Source: JANMOK01 sp031415055 (lineage in GTDB: Bacteria > Pseudomonadota > Alphaproteobacteria > Rhodobacterales > Rhodobacteraceae). Taken from it: a DNA stretch of 64,000 nt. The stretch lies in NCBI GenBank assembly GCA_031415055.1, contig JANOQZ010000035.1, forward strand, positions 22,673 to 86,672, written 5' to 3'. Shown in pieces: positions 26,063 to 34,485 of the stretch. The notes beneath the pieces are model-generated. The model ran no database searches, was not told the origin of the DNA, and saw only the letters and a list, made by a program, of their open reading frames with translations. The position numbers and the translations under genes are program-made. Positions within the stretch are counted from its first letter, which is position 1. Every line of letters begins with the position of its first letter.

Positions 26063-26893
26063 TTGCAACGATCCATCGTTATTACGGGCTGTTCATCGGG
26101 CATCGGTTATGATGCAGCGCATACGCTACGCAAACGCGGTTGGCGTGTATTTGCCACTTGTCGCAAAGAAACCGACTGCGAACGCTTACGCAACGAAGGG
26201 TTGGAGAGCGTTCAACTCGACAACGCCGACCCGTCATCCATCGTCACCGCCTTAACCGAAATCCTAACCCAAACCGGTGGCACCTTGGATGCGGTTTACA
26301 ACAACGGCGCTTACGGCATCCCCGGTCTGGTCGAAGACCTGCCACGTGACGCCCTACGCGCCATATTCGAAGCCAATCTGTTCGGCTATATCGACATCAT
26401 CAACCGCTTGATGCCCGTTTTCCGCAAACAAGGTCATGGTCGCGTTATCAATTGTTCCTCGGTTCTTGGCCTAACCGCGTTGCGATTTCGCGGTGCTTAC
26501 AACGCAACCAAGTTTGCCATGGAGGGGCTAACTGACACTATGCGTTTGGAAAACCGGCATTTGCCGATTCATTTCATCCTCATCGAACCGGGGCCGATCA
26601 CCACGATGATCCGCCAGAAGGCACAAATACAATTTGAACGCTGGATCGACTGGCAGAACTCACCAAATCACGATTATTACGAAAGCAAAGTCATGCCGCG
26701 CCTTTATGACGCCAGCGGTATCCTTGATCCATTCGAACTGCCACCGTCGGCTGTGACAAGGAAGCTAATCCACGCTTTGGAAAGCCGCCGCCCCAAACCG
26801 CGCTACTATGTCACCGCCCCGACCCATTTCATGGGCCTGATGAAACGCATCCTGACGACCCGCATGCTCGACCGACTGGCGTCGCGGTTCTGA
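26063..26893 (+). CDS. Short-chain dehydrogenase/reductase
   Basis: The 276-aa classical SDR has the cofactor motif TGCSSGIG right at the N terminus, a YNNGAYG segment, catalytic Ser in INCSSVLGL and the YxxxK motif in GAYNATK. The sequence resembles the SDR subfamily that acts on lipids or sterols (IEPGPITT and C-terminal RPKPRYYVTAPTHFMG). It starts at TTG (26063) with AGGAAA 7 nt upstream; the Rossmann motif leaves no room for a later start. It is divergent from parC and probably heads a unit with the HIG1 and adenosyltransferase genes. Confidence 0.9.
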   Translation: MQRSIVITGCSSGIGYDAAHTLRKRGWRVFATCRKETDCERLRNEGLESVQLDNADPSSIVTALTEILTQTGGTLDAVYNNGAYGIPGLVEDLPRDALRAIFEANLFGYIDIINRLMPVFRKQGHGRVINCSSVLGLTALRFRGAYNATKFAMEGLTDTMRLENRHLPIHFILIEPGPITTMIRQKAQIQFERWIDWQNSPNHDYYESKVMPRLYDASGILDPFELPPSAVTRKLIHALESRRPKPRYYVTAPTHFMGLMKRILTTRMLDRLASRF

Positions 26894-26924
26894 CGTGCTT
26901 ATATGGTAAGGGGAGGGCAGCGAA

Positions 26925-27125
26925 ATGACCAAAGACCCACTCTTCATTCTCATCGGTTTTGCCTGCTTGGCCGTGCTCGCCGTTTTGGCATTGGGCATCG
27001 GCACATTCGCCAAAGGCGGTGAATTCAACCGCAAATACGCCAACAAGATCATGCGCCTGCGCCTTCTGCTGCAATTCATCGCTGTCATTTTGATCATGAC
27101 CTTCATCTATTTCCGCGAAGGTTGA
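26925..27125 (+). CDS. HIG1-domain small inner-membrane protein
   Basis: The 66-aa protein has two transmembrane helices (about 6-28 and 46-62) linked by a basic loop (NRKYANKIMRLRLLLQF), the HIG1/twin-transmembrane pattern. Alphaproteobacterial HIG1 proteins associate with or support respiratory chain oxidases; this role is from family knowledge. The ATG has a GGGAGG site. The adenosyltransferase gene starts 3 nt after its stop, so the two are co-translated, an arrangement common in this order. Confidence 0.85.
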   Translation: MTKDPLFILIGFACLAVLAVLALGIGTFAKGGEFNRKYANKIMRLRLLLQFIAVILIMTFIYFREG

Positions 27126-27128
27126 CCA

Positions 27129-27701
27129 GTGGTCGTCCTGAACAAAATCTACACCCGTACCGGCGACAAAGGCGAAACGGCCTTGGGCAATGGTCAGCGC
27201 GTGCCAAAATTCTCGTTGCGCGTCGAAACCTATGGCACGGTTGATGAAACCAACGCCACCGTTGGACTGGCCCGCCAACATTCGACAGGTGAGACTGACA
27301 CTATGCTGGCCCGAATCCAGAACGACCTGTTCGATCTGGGGGCCGATCTCTGCCGCCCAGATATGGCGAAGGATGCCGAGGCGGGCTACGCGCCTTTGCG
27401 TATGACACCTGCGCAAACCGAACGCCTTGAAACCGAAATTGACACCATGAACGCCCTGCAAAAGCCGCTGCGTAGCTTTGTTCTACCCGGTGGCTCGCCC
27501 CTCGCCGCCGCCTTGCACCTCTGCCGCACCACCTGCCGCCGGGCGGAGCGGTTGGCCGTCGAACTGGCGCAAACCGAAACCGTCAATGCCGCGGCCCTGA
27601 CCTATCTCAACCGCCTTTCCGATTGGTTCTTTGTCGGCAGTCGTGCCGCCAATGAAAACGGCCAAGCCGACGTTCTGTGGGTGCCAGGGGCGAACCGCTA
27701 A
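27129..27701 (+). CDS. Cob(I)alamin adenosyltransferase, PduO type
   Basis: The 190-aa protein carries PduO-type motifs: KIYTRTGDKGETALGNGQRV for ATP binding, ETYGTVDETNATVGLAR, and the helical LCRTTCRRAERLAVELA plus LNRLSDWFFVGSRAANE at the C terminus. It adenosylates cob(I)alamin to coenzyme B12. The start is GTG at 27129, 3 nt after the HIG1 stop. The B12-dependent partner is not in the window; methylmalonyl-CoA or ethylmalonyl-CoA mutases are typical clients in this order. Confidence 0.92.
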   Translation: MVVLNKIYTRTGDKGETALGNGQRVPKFSLRVETYGTVDETNATVGLARQHSTGETDTMLARIQNDLFDLGADLCRPDMAKDAEAGYAPLRMTPAQTERLETEIDTMNALQKPLRSFVLPGGSPLAAALHLCRTTCRRAERLAVELAQTETVNAAALTYLNRLSDWFFVGSRAANENGQADVLWVPGANR

Positions 27702-27794
27702 GCGCAAATTCGCTGAAAAACTGTGCCGCACTCACTAAAGGTGCACATTCACATTAACTGCATGCTACCTGTACATACTCGCCGAAAGTCTGTG

Positions 27795-28469
27795 ATGACG
27801 GAAACAGCGATGCCCAACGGAACTTCTCGCATTTATTCCGCCGCCGAATGGTGGAGCGATGCCGCAATCCATGCGCTGGGCGTTATCGCCGCGTTGGTTG
27901 CGGTGCCTGTGTTGATCACGCTAGCGGCATCGTGGTCGGGCGAGGCATCAATTGTCGCTGCGGCCACGGTCTACGGCGCTTGCCTGCTGGCACTTCTCAT
28001 CGCCTCGGCCATCAACAACATAATCGCCGCACCAAAGTGGCGCGGAGTGCTGCGAAGGGTAGATCGCGCTGCAATCTACGTCAAAATCGCGGGCACCTAT
28101 ACGCCGCTTGCCGTAATGGCCAGCGGCAATTTCGGCTTAATTCTGGCGTCGATCTGGGGCGTGGCGCTGGCGGGCGTTTCGATGGTTGTCGTCAACCCGG
28201 ATCGCACCAAATGGCTAGCTCTGGCGCTTTATCTTGGCCTTGGCTGGGCTGGGGTCGTCATCGGTGGACCATTGTTTTCCCAACTTAGCCTCGCCGGTCT
28301 TGTGCTGATCGCAATTGGTGGCGGTCTTTACACGCTAGGTGTGGCATTTTTCCTCTGGCAGCGACTGCCATTTCACAACACGGTTTGGCATTTGATGGTG
28401 CTTGCCGCCACGTTTGTATTCTACGCGGCCATACTGGTCGAACTCGCGGATCGCACCAAACCATTATAG
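27795..28469 (+). CDS. Hemolysin III / PAQR-family membrane protein (TrhA-like)
   Basis: The 224-aa protein has seven predicted transmembrane helices and HlyIII signatures: EWWSDAAIHALGVIAAL at the start, AAIYVKIAGTYTPLAVM, and a C-terminal FHNTVWHLMVLAATFVFYAAIL with the conserved metal-type histidines. Bacterial members are linked to membrane energetics homeostasis and are not true hemolysins. The ATG at 27795 is chosen because the core starts soon after; a longer form from GTG 27723 is open but has no support. Monocistronic. Confidence 0.82.
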   Translation: MTETAMPNGTSRIYSAAEWWSDAAIHALGVIAALVAVPVLITLAASWSGEASIVAAATVYGACLLALLIASAINNIIAAPKWRGVLRRVDRAAIYVKIAGTYTPLAVMASGNFGLILASIWGVALAGVSMVVVNPDRTKWLALALYLGLGWAGVVIGGPLFSQLSLAGLVLIAIGGGLYTLGVAFFLWQRLPFHNTVWHLMVLAATFVFYAAILVELADRTKPL

Positions 28470-28525
28470 ATTCGGCGGTGTGCCACTTGGCGAGCCGCTA
28501 CAAGACGGCGCACTGTCGGTTTTCC

Positions 28526-28546
28526 CCTTTTGCCCCGGTCAAAAGG
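28526..28546 (+). other. Short hairpin upstream of etfB
   Basis: CCTTTTG (28526-28532) pairs perfectly with CAAAAGG (28540-28546) around a CCCCGGT loop, in the 117-bp gap between the HlyIII gene and etfB. No T tract follows, so it is not a standard terminator. It could be an operator or a 5'-UTR element of the etf operon; nothing more can be said. Confidence 0.3.
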
Positions 28547-28586
28547 CCGGTAACTAGCTGCAACCATTCCATCCGGAGTTTCGTTC

Positions 28587-29348
28587 ATGAAAATCCTCGT
28601 CCCCGTCAAAAGGGTGATCGATTATAACGTCAAGGTCCGCGTCAGAGCCGATGGTTCTGGCGTCGATTTGGCCAACGTCAAAATGTCGATGAACCCGTTC
28701 GACGAGATTGCGGTTGAGGAAGCCATCAGGCTGAAAGAGGCTGGCAAGGCAGAAGAAATCATCGCGGTGTCGATTGGCGTTCGCCAGTCACAGGAAACGC
28801 TGCGAACCGCGCTGGCCATGGGTGCTGATCGGGCAATTCTGGTCATCGCGTCAGAGGACGTGCACACCGATATTGAACCTCTTGCCGTGGCTAAGATCTT
28901 GGCAGCTATTACCAAAGAAGAGGGCATCGACCTTGTCCTTTGTGGCAAGCAAGCCATCGATAACGACATGAATGCTACCGGGCAGATGTTGTCGGCGTTG
29001 CTCGGCTGGGGTCAGGCGACGTTTGCGTCAGAAATCAAACTCGACGGCAATTCGGCCAATGTTACCCGCGAAGTTGACGGCGGACTTCAGGTGATCAAGG
29101 TCAACCTGCCCGCCATCATAAGTGTCGACCTGCGGCTCAACCAGCCGCGTTATGCCAGCTTACCGAACATTATGAAGGCAAAGAAAAAAGATCTCGCCGA
29201 AAAGACCCCCGCCGATTACGGCGTCGATGTCACGCCGCGCTTGACCATCGTGAAAACCGGGGAACCGGCGACACGGGCGGCAGGTGTCAAAGTCAAAAGC
29301 GTCGCCGAATTGGTCGATAAATTGCGCAACGAAGCGGGAGTAATCTGA
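28587..29348 (+). CDS. etfB: Electron transfer flavoprotein beta subunit
   Basis: The 253-aa protein matches EtfB: MKILVPVKRVIDYNVKVRV at the N terminus, SMNPFDEIAVEEAIRLKE, and the LCGKQAIDNDMNATGQMLSALLGW signature, then the VDLRLNQPRYASLPNIMKAKKK recognition-loop region that docks partner dehydrogenases. With EtfA it passes electrons from acyl-CoA and other dehydrogenases to ETF:quinone oxidoreductase. The gene is 1 nt before etfA, with hbd following, forming a fatty-acid/PHB-type redox operon. Confidence 0.96.
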   Translation: MKILVPVKRVIDYNVKVRVRADGSGVDLANVKMSMNPFDEIAVEEAIRLKEAGKAEEIIAVSIGVRQSQETLRTALAMGADRAILVIASEDVHTDIEPLAVAKILAAITKEEGIDLVLCGKQAIDNDMNATGQMLSALLGWGQATFASEIKLDGNSANVTREVDGGLQVIKVNLPAIISVDLRLNQPRYASLPNIMKAKKKDLAEKTPADYGVDVTPRLTIVKTGEPATRAAGVKVKSVAELVDKLRNEAGVI

Positions 29349-29349
29349 C

Positions 29350-30279
29350 ATGGCCGTCCTTCTGCTTGCCGATGTCACCGGCTCCGACCTGCACCTCGAT
29401 CAAACCGCCAAAGCGGTATCGGCAGTCAAATCCTTGGGCGAGGTGACGCTGCTTGTTGCCGCCACCGATGCTGCCAAAGCCGGGGCCGAAGCAGCCAAAC
29501 TGGCTGGTGTCGCAAAGGTCATCACTGCCAGCGACCCGGCCTATGGCAAGGGATTGGCTGAACCATTGGCGGCGCTGATCCTGTCACTCGCCGAAGGCCG
29601 TACCCATATCGCCGCCGCCGCCACCGCGAACGGCAAGAACGTGCTGCCCCATGTAGCAGCCCTGCTTGATGTCATGGTGATTTCCGACATCACCGGCATT
29701 ATCGACGCCAACACGTTTGAAAGACCAATCTACGCCGGCAACGCCATCCAAACCGTGCGTTCCGCCGAGAAAGTCAAAGTCATCACCATCCGCACCGCCG
29801 GTTTTGAGGCCGCGCCCTCAACCGGCTCGGCCCAAATGGCCAGCATAGAGGCCGCCGCCAACCCCGGCCTTTCGGTCTGGGTTGAAGACCGCGTCCAATC
29901 TTCCGACCGCCCCGAACTGACCAGTGCCAAGATTGTCGTCTCCGGCGGTCGCGGTGTCGGTTCGCAAGAAAGTTTCGCCATCATCGAATCCCTCGCCGAC
30001 AAGTTGGGCGCAGCAGTAGGTGCTAGCCGTGCCGCCGTCGATTCAGGCTATGCCCCGAACGACTGGCAAGTCGGCCAGACTGGCAAAGTCGTCGCCCCCG
30101 ACCTGTACATTGCCGTCGGCATTTCCGGCGCAATCCAGCATCTGGCGGGCATGAAAGACAGCAAAGTCATCGTCGCCATCAACAAAGACGAGGAAGCACC
30201 GATTTTCCAAGTCGCCGATTACGGCTTAGTTGGCGACCTGTTTACTTTGGTGCCGGAATTGGAAAAAGCACTGGGCTGA
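29350..30279 (+). CDS. etfA: Electron transfer flavoprotein alpha subunit
   Basis: The 309-aa protein has the EtfA N-terminal domain and the C-terminal FAD domain with IVVSGGRGVGSQESFAIIESLADKLGAAVGASRAAVD, then GQTGKVVAPDLYIAVGISGAIQHLAGM and INKDEEAPIFQVADYGLVGD. These are the FAD-binding signatures of ETF. It begins one base after etfB. Together they form the soluble electron shuttle of beta-oxidation and amino-acid degradation. Confidence 0.96.
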   Translation: MAVLLLADVTGSDLHLDQTAKAVSAVKSLGEVTLLVAATDAAKAGAEAAKLAGVAKVITASDPAYGKGLAEPLAALILSLAEGRTHIAAAATANGKNVLPHVAALLDVMVISDITGIIDANTFERPIYAGNAIQTVRSAEKVKVITIRTAGFEAAPSTGSAQMASIEAAANPGLSVWVEDRVQSSDRPELTSAKIVVSGGRGVGSQESFAIIESLADKLGAAVGASRAAVDSGYAPNDWQVGQTGKVVAPDLYIAVGISGAIQHLAGMKDSKVIVAINKDEEAPIFQVADYGLVGDLFTLVPELEKALG

Positions 30280-30345
30280 CACCTTGCAGAAGGGGCACAT
30301 GCCCGTTTATTGTGCACTTGCGAACAATTCCAGAAAGGCCGTCAT

Positions 30346-31221
30346 ATGAGCATTCAAAGCGTAGGCATCGTCGGTGCCGGCCAAATGGGCAACGGCATCG
30401 CCCATGTGTTCGCACTTGCCGGGTTTGATGTGGTCATTACCGATGTCTCCGCCACTGTTCTTGCGGCCGCACCCGCCAGTGTCACTGCCGCCTTAGACCG
30501 TCGGGTGCAAAAGGGCAAAATCACCCAATCCGACCGCGACGCCGCCCTAAACCGGATGAAAACCAGTGCCAATCTTGCCGATATCGGCAAATGCGACCTT
30601 ATCATCGAAGCCGCAACCGAAAAAGAATCGATCAAGAACACTATCTTCGCCGATCTCGCGCCGCACCTTGCCCCGCACACAATCCTGACCTCGAATACTT
30701 CATCAATCTCGATCACGCGGCTGGCCTCGCGCACCGACCGCCCGGAAAAATTCATGGGCTTTCATTTCATGAACCCGGTGCCGATCATGGAACTGGTCGA
30801 GCTGATCCGCGGCATCGCCACCAACGAAGCCACTTTCGCGGCTTTGCAGGAAGTCGTCGATAAACTCGGAAAAACCGCTGCCAGCGCCGAAGATTTCCCC
30901 GCCTTCATCGTCAACCGCATCCTGATGCCGATGATCAACGAGGCGGTCTACACGCTGTATGAAGGCGTCGGCACCGTCGAGGGCATCGACCGCTCGCTCA
31001 AACTCGGCGCGCACCACCCGATGGGGCCGCTCGAACTGGCCGATTTCATTGGGCTCGACACCTGTCTGGCGATAATGAACGTGCTACACGAAGGCTTGGC
31101 CGACACCAAATACCGCCCCTGTCCCTTGCTGGTGAAATACGTCGAAGCCGGTTGGTTGGGTCGCAAAACCCAGCGCGGGTTCTATGATTATCGCGGCGAA
31201 ACGCCGGTGCCAACAAGGTAA
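30346..31221 (+). CDS. 3-hydroxybutyryl-CoA dehydrogenase
   Basis: The 291-aa protein has the NAD-binding GAGQMGNGIAHVFALAGF fingerprint, NTSSISITRLAS, the catalytic-His motif GFHFMNPVPIMELVE and the C-terminal domain GAHHPMGPLELADFIGLDTCLAIMN typical of PaaH/Hbd. It oxidises (S)-3-hydroxybutyryl-CoA to acetoacetyl-CoA. The ATG at 30346 with an AAGG site is used; the 12-codon extension from 30310 is unsupported. It lies 66 bp after etfA, the usual Rhodobacterales arrangement. Confidence 0.94.
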   Translation: MSIQSVGIVGAGQMGNGIAHVFALAGFDVVITDVSATVLAAAPASVTAALDRRVQKGKITQSDRDAALNRMKTSANLADIGKCDLIIEAATEKESIKNTIFADLAPHLAPHTILTSNTSSISITRLASRTDRPEKFMGFHFMNPVPIMELVELIRGIATNEATFAALQEVVDKLGKTAASAEDFPAFIVNRILMPMINEAVYTLYEGVGTVEGIDRSLKLGAHHPMGPLELADFIGLDTCLAIMNVLHEGLADTKYRPCPLLVKYVEAGWLGRKTQRGFYDYRGETPVPTR

Positions 31222-31314
31222 ACGCTTTAGCGCCGTAGGATATTCCCTCACTTTAAGTTCGCTTGCGCACCAACCAATCCAAGCCCAACGTCGCGTAAGA
31301 CAAGGGGCTGCTCC

Positions 31315-31884
31315 ATGCGCATTCTCAGTATCCTCGCCATTCTTATCGCATTTCCAGTCCCTGCCAACGCCGCGCCTTGGGTAATCAACCACGATGCCTC
31401 GCAGATTACCTTCAAAGTCGGTTATCTGAACGGCGCAAAGCTGAACGTCGTGTTCCCCGACTACGAGGCGGTGATCGACTTTGACGCCCGCCACCCCGAA
31501 AATGCCTTGGCTCTGATCACCGTACATACCGCCAGCGTCGATTCGCGACTTGCGCCCGTAGATTCGCTCATCCGATCCGCCGATTATCTTGATTCAACTG
31601 GCTTTCCGACGATCACGTTTGACTTAAGAGGTCTTAAGAAAACCTCGCTCAGCACTGCCGATCTTGACGGTGAAATCACCGTGCGCGGCATTACGCACTC
31701 GATTCATCTCAAAGCGAATGTCTACAAATTCGACCCGTTCAACGCCGATCCGACCAATCGCGTGGCCGCATTCGAAATTCTCGGCACGCTTGATCGTGCC
31801 GAATTTGGCAGCACCGCCGGTGCGCCACAGATTGAAACTTTGCTGCCAATACGCATTCTATTGGAAATTCGTCCAGCGGGTTGA
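31315..31884 (+). CDS. YceI-family periplasmic lipid-binding protein
   Basis: The 189-aa protein has a signal peptide (MRILSILAILIAFPVPANA), then the YceI barrel: APWVINHDASQITFKVGYLNG, HTASVDSRLAPVDSLIRSADYLDS and GEITVRGITHSIHLKANVY. YceI proteins bind polyprenyl-type lipids such as ubiquinone analogues in the periplasm. The next gene, 8 nt downstream, encodes a cytochrome b561, a frequent partner, pointing to a redox role for the pair in the envelope. Confidence 0.9.
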   Translation: MRILSILAILIAFPVPANAAPWVINHDASQITFKVGYLNGAKLNVVFPDYEAVIDFDARHPENALALITVHTASVDSRLAPVDSLIRSADYLDSTGFPTITFDLRGLKKTSLSTADLDGEITVRGITHSIHLKANVYKFDPFNADPTNRVAAFEILGTLDRAEFGSTAGAPQIETLLPIRILLEIRPAG

Positions 31885-31891
31885 ACCAAAA

Positions 31892-32473
31892 GTGATTCGA
31901 AATTCCAAACGCGGCTGGGGTTTTTTCAGCCGAACATTTCATTGGCTGATGGCATTGCTTATTTTCGGCATGCTGGCGTTAGGTTTTTACATGGTCCGCA
32001 TCGAAGAGGATTTGGTCAACCAGTATAACGAAATCCAATGGCACAAGAGCTTTGGCTTCATCGTTTTCACCCTTGCCTGCCTACGCTTGGCCTGGCGAAA
32101 ACTGTCGCCCGACCATCCAACTTTGCCTATCGAAACACCCGCTTGGCAGGTCAAATCGGCGCGTTACAGCCATATTCTGCTTTATGTGCTGATGTTTGCT
32201 TTGCCAATCTCTGGCTGGTTGATGGCCTCGGCATCACCCTTGAACGATCCGGACGCTTTCCCGTTTCAGATCAAGAACATGGTGTTTGTTTGGTTCGAAC
32301 TGCCCGACCCGTTCGCCAAAGGCAGTCAATTCTTGCGCGATGTTTTGAAGTTCATCCATATGGGCGCGGCTTTGGCACTGGCGGCTGTATTGGCAGTTCA
32401 CACGTTGGCCGCGTTGAAACATCATTTCATTGACGGCGATAACGTGCTGCGCCGAATGTTGATCGGGCGCTAG
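31892..32473 (+). CDS. Cytochrome b561-type membrane protein
   Basis: The 193-aa protein has four transmembrane helices with histidines placed as in bacterial b561: FHWLMALLIFGM, IQWHKSFGFIVFTLACLRL, ARYSHILLYVLMFALPISGWL, and FIHMGAALALAAVLAVHTLAALKHH. It is expected to bind two hemes b and move electrons across the membrane, for instance as a superoxide:ubiquinone oxidoreductase like CybB. The start is GTG 31892, 8 nt after the YceI gene; a long in-frame N-terminal extension overlaps YceI in another frame and was rejected. It overlaps the HPr gene by 4 bp, convergent. Confidence 0.88.
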   Translation: MIRNSKRGWGFFSRTFHWLMALLIFGMLALGFYMVRIEEDLVNQYNEIQWHKSFGFIVFTLACLRLAWRKLSPDHPTLPIETPAWQVKSARYSHILLYVLMFALPISGWLMASASPLNDPDAFPFQIKNMVFVWFELPDPFAKGSQFLRDVLKFIHMGAALALAAVLAVHTLAALKHHFIDGDNVLRRMLIGR

Positions 32474-32742
32474 ACTCCCTCGTCAAACAAACTATCTACC
32501 AACCCCTTCAACGCTTCCGCAAGTTCCACCTCTTGCCCACCACTTGTCTCAAGCTCAATCGACGTGCCTTTGGCAGCGCCCAACATCATCAATCCCATGA
32601 TCGAATTGCCCGAAACATCCATGCCATCGCGCGAAACAACCGCCTTGGCATCAAACTTTTCCACCATTTCGACAAACTTTGCCGACGCCCGCGCGTGCAG
32701 GCCTTTTTCGTTTTGTATGTCCAGGGTCAGTTTAACGGCCAT
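32470..32742 (-). CDS. HPr phosphocarrier protein
   Basis: The 90-aa protein has the active-site His16 in KGLHARAS and a regulatory-serine region GNSIMGLMMLGAAKG with Ser47. It is the last gene of chvI-chvG-hprK-rapZ-EIIA-HPr. In alphaproteobacteria HPr is phosphorylated at His by a PTS enzyme I and at Ser by HprK, and works in regulation rather than sugar transport. The ATG overlaps the EIIA stop (TGATG). Enzyme I is not in the window. Confidence 0.94.
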   Translation of the reverse strand: MAVKLTLDIQNEKGLHARASAKFVEMVEKFDAKAVVSRDGMDVSGNSIMGLMMLGAAKGTSIELETSGGQEVELAEALKGLVDSLFDEGV

Positions 32743-33152
32743 CAGGCCCGAGCGGTGGCAAGCACCGGCATAGTATCAGAGCAGTTTATATACTTTCGTC
32801 CCGCGTCCATCGCACTGCTCACCGCCTCACGCAAAGGCATTCGGCGGGCTTTGGCCAATTTGATCAGCATCGGCAAATTCGCCCCGTACACGACCATCGT
32901 CTCAACCCGACCACAGGCTGCCATCGCCAAATTCGACGGGGTGCCCCCAAATATGTCGGTCACAACAACGACGCCGTGCCCGGTATCGACTGTCTCAATA
33001 GCGTCACGAATTTCGTCTAGTTTCTCGGCACGAACATCGTCGGCCTCAATAGAAACGGACATGGTGCCCGGGTGTTTCCCGACCACATGTTCCAAAGCCA
33101 ACAGATACTCTCGCGCCAGCCCCCCGTGGGCGACGACCACAATACCGATCAA
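32742..33152 (-). CDS. PTS mannose-family EIIA component (regulatory)
   Basis: The 136-aa protein starts MIGIVVVAHGGLAREYL, with the phosphoacceptor His9, and has the EIIA-Man pattern VVVVTDIFGGTPSNLAM. It starts at TTG 33152, which overlaps the rapZ stop (TTGA); the open frame upstream lies inside rapZ and is not homologous. No EIIB or EIIC is present, so it is a regulatory EIIA, receiving phosphate from HPr. Such truncated PTS systems in alphaproteobacteria tie carbon state to ChvGI signalling and envelope functions. Confidence 0.9.
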   Translation of the reverse strand: MIGIVVVAHGGLAREYLLALEHVVGKHPGTMSVSIEADDVRAEKLDEIRDAIETVDTGHGVVVVTDIFGGTPSNLAMAACGRVETMVVYGANLPMLIKLAKARRMPLREAVSSAMDAGRKYINCSDTMPVLATARA

Positions 33153-34063
33153 ACCTTTTTCATCCCCTTTAAGGAACTGTCCGTTGTCTGCAAACGTTCC
33201 AATTCGCGGTGGCGAATAGATACCTGCCATTCTGCTTGCGCAAGACGATTCGCCAATTCTTCCGCAACACAAACCGAACGGTGTTGCCCGCCGGTACATC
33301 CAAGTCCGATAGAGAAGTAAGATTTCCCTTCCGCTTTGTAAGCGGGCAGTAGCAAAGACGTGAAGTCCACCAGTTTGGCAAAGAACGCAGCATAGATCGG
33401 GTCTGCTTTCACAAAAGACGCCACCTCGGCGGACTGGCCAGTTTTTCCGCGCAAATCACTGTCCCAAAATGGGTTTCTCAGGAAACGACAGTCGATCACC
33501 ATATCCAGCCCGTGCGGAGTGCCGCGCTTATAAGAAAATGACTGAATCGAAATCGACAATGCCGTTAAAGTTTCCTTACTGAAAATCTGCGTCAACTCAG
33601 CCCGCAATTCATGCGGCGTAATGTCGGATGTATCAATCAACACGTCCGCCCGGTTTCGGACGGGCAAAAGCAACTCCAACTCTTTGGAAATGCCTGCCAA
33701 TGGTGTGTCGTTCGGTGCAAGTGGATGCCGACGACGGGTTTCGTTATAGCGGTTCAACAAAGTGTCAGCGCGACAATCAATGAATAAGAGCGTTGGGTTG
33801 AAAGCCACATCGTGCTTCAACTTTTCCAGTGTTTTTAGCAGCCTTGCCGCCGAAAAATCTCGCGTTCGGGCGTCAACGCCAACAACGACGGGGTGATGCA
33901 AGGGTTCGCCGGTAAACAAACGCGGCAACAGTGACAATGGCAGATTGTCGATCGCTTCAAACCCCAAATCTTCCAGTACGTGGATCGCAGTTTTCTTACC
34001 GGCCCCAGATGGACCGGTAACTAGAACTACGTCTTGCTGTAGCGTTGGTTTGAAATCTTTCAC
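33149..34063 (-). CDS. rapZ: RNase adapter protein RapZ (YvcJ family)
   Basis: The 304-aa protein has the N-terminal P-loop GPSGAGKKT (17-25), DLGFEAIDNLPLSLL, the ETRRRHPLA segment and the C-terminal domain with GLDMVIDCRFLRNP, and IGLGCTGGQHRSVCVAEELA. In enterobacteria RapZ controls glmS through small RNAs; in alphaproteobacteria it is encoded with HprK and PTS proteins. The start is GTG 34063, overlapping the hprK stop by 4 nt (GTGA), and the end overlaps the EIIA start. All four junctions of this operon are coupled. Confidence 0.94.
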   Translation of the reverse strand: MKDFKPTLQQDVVLVTGPSGAGKKTAIHVLEDLGFEAIDNLPLSLLPRLFTGEPLHHPVVVGVDARTRDFSAARLLKTLEKLKHDVAFNPTLLFIDCRADTLLNRYNETRRRHPLAPNDTPLAGISKELELLLPVRNRADVLIDTSDITPHELRAELTQIFSKETLTALSISIQSFSYKRGTPHGLDMVIDCRFLRNPFWDSDLRGKTGQSAEVASFVKADPIYAAFFAKLVDFTSLLLPAYKAEGKSYFSIGLGCTGGQHRSVCVAEELANRLAQAEWQVSIRHRELERLQTTDSSLKGMKKV

Positions 34064-34485
34064 TTTTCTGTCCGCGCAAGTTTAACGATCAGCGCTGATG
34101 CCAGATTTGGCACGTCTTTGCCAAAAATCAACGGCAAGTCCAAGCTAAGCAGCGCATATTTTTGCGCATCGGGCATGCGGGCACCGGCCGCCTGATCCAA
34201 ATCGACGACCAAAACGATCGGTACATCATACCGGAAAACTGTTGATAAAATGCCAATGCCGCGCGCCTCGATCAGGCCTTGCAGATTTTCCGGTGGGCGG
34301 GCCAAAACCAAATCGCCAGCGCGCTGCAATCGAACGCCATCATCCGCGACCAAGACCGCACCCAGCGCAATCATTTGCAACGCCAGCCCCGATTTGCCGC
34401 TGCCCGATTGTCCAAAGATCAGAACCGCACGCTCGCCTAACGCCACGCAACTTCCGTACACCAGCACGGAATTGACCTGCGTCAC
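34060..34485 (-). CDS. hprK: HPr kinase/phosphorylase, short alphaproteobacterial form
   Basis: The 141-aa protein keeps the HprK P-loop GQSGSGKS (25-32), the ADD motif LVADDGVRLQ and the EARGIGIL signature of the kinase/phosphorylase domain. It lacks the N-terminal domain of Firmicutes HprK and is shortened at the C terminus, as in other alphaproteobacteria. It phosphorylates HPr on serine. The start is GTG, overlapping chvG by GTGA. Confidence 0.93.
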   Translation of the reverse strand: MTQVNSVLVYGSCVALGERAVLIFGQSGSGKSGLALQMIALGAVLVADDGVRLQRAGDLVLARPPENLQGLIEARGIGILSTVFRYDVPIVLVVDLDQAAGARMPDAQKYALLSLDLPLIFGKDVPNLASALIVKLARTEK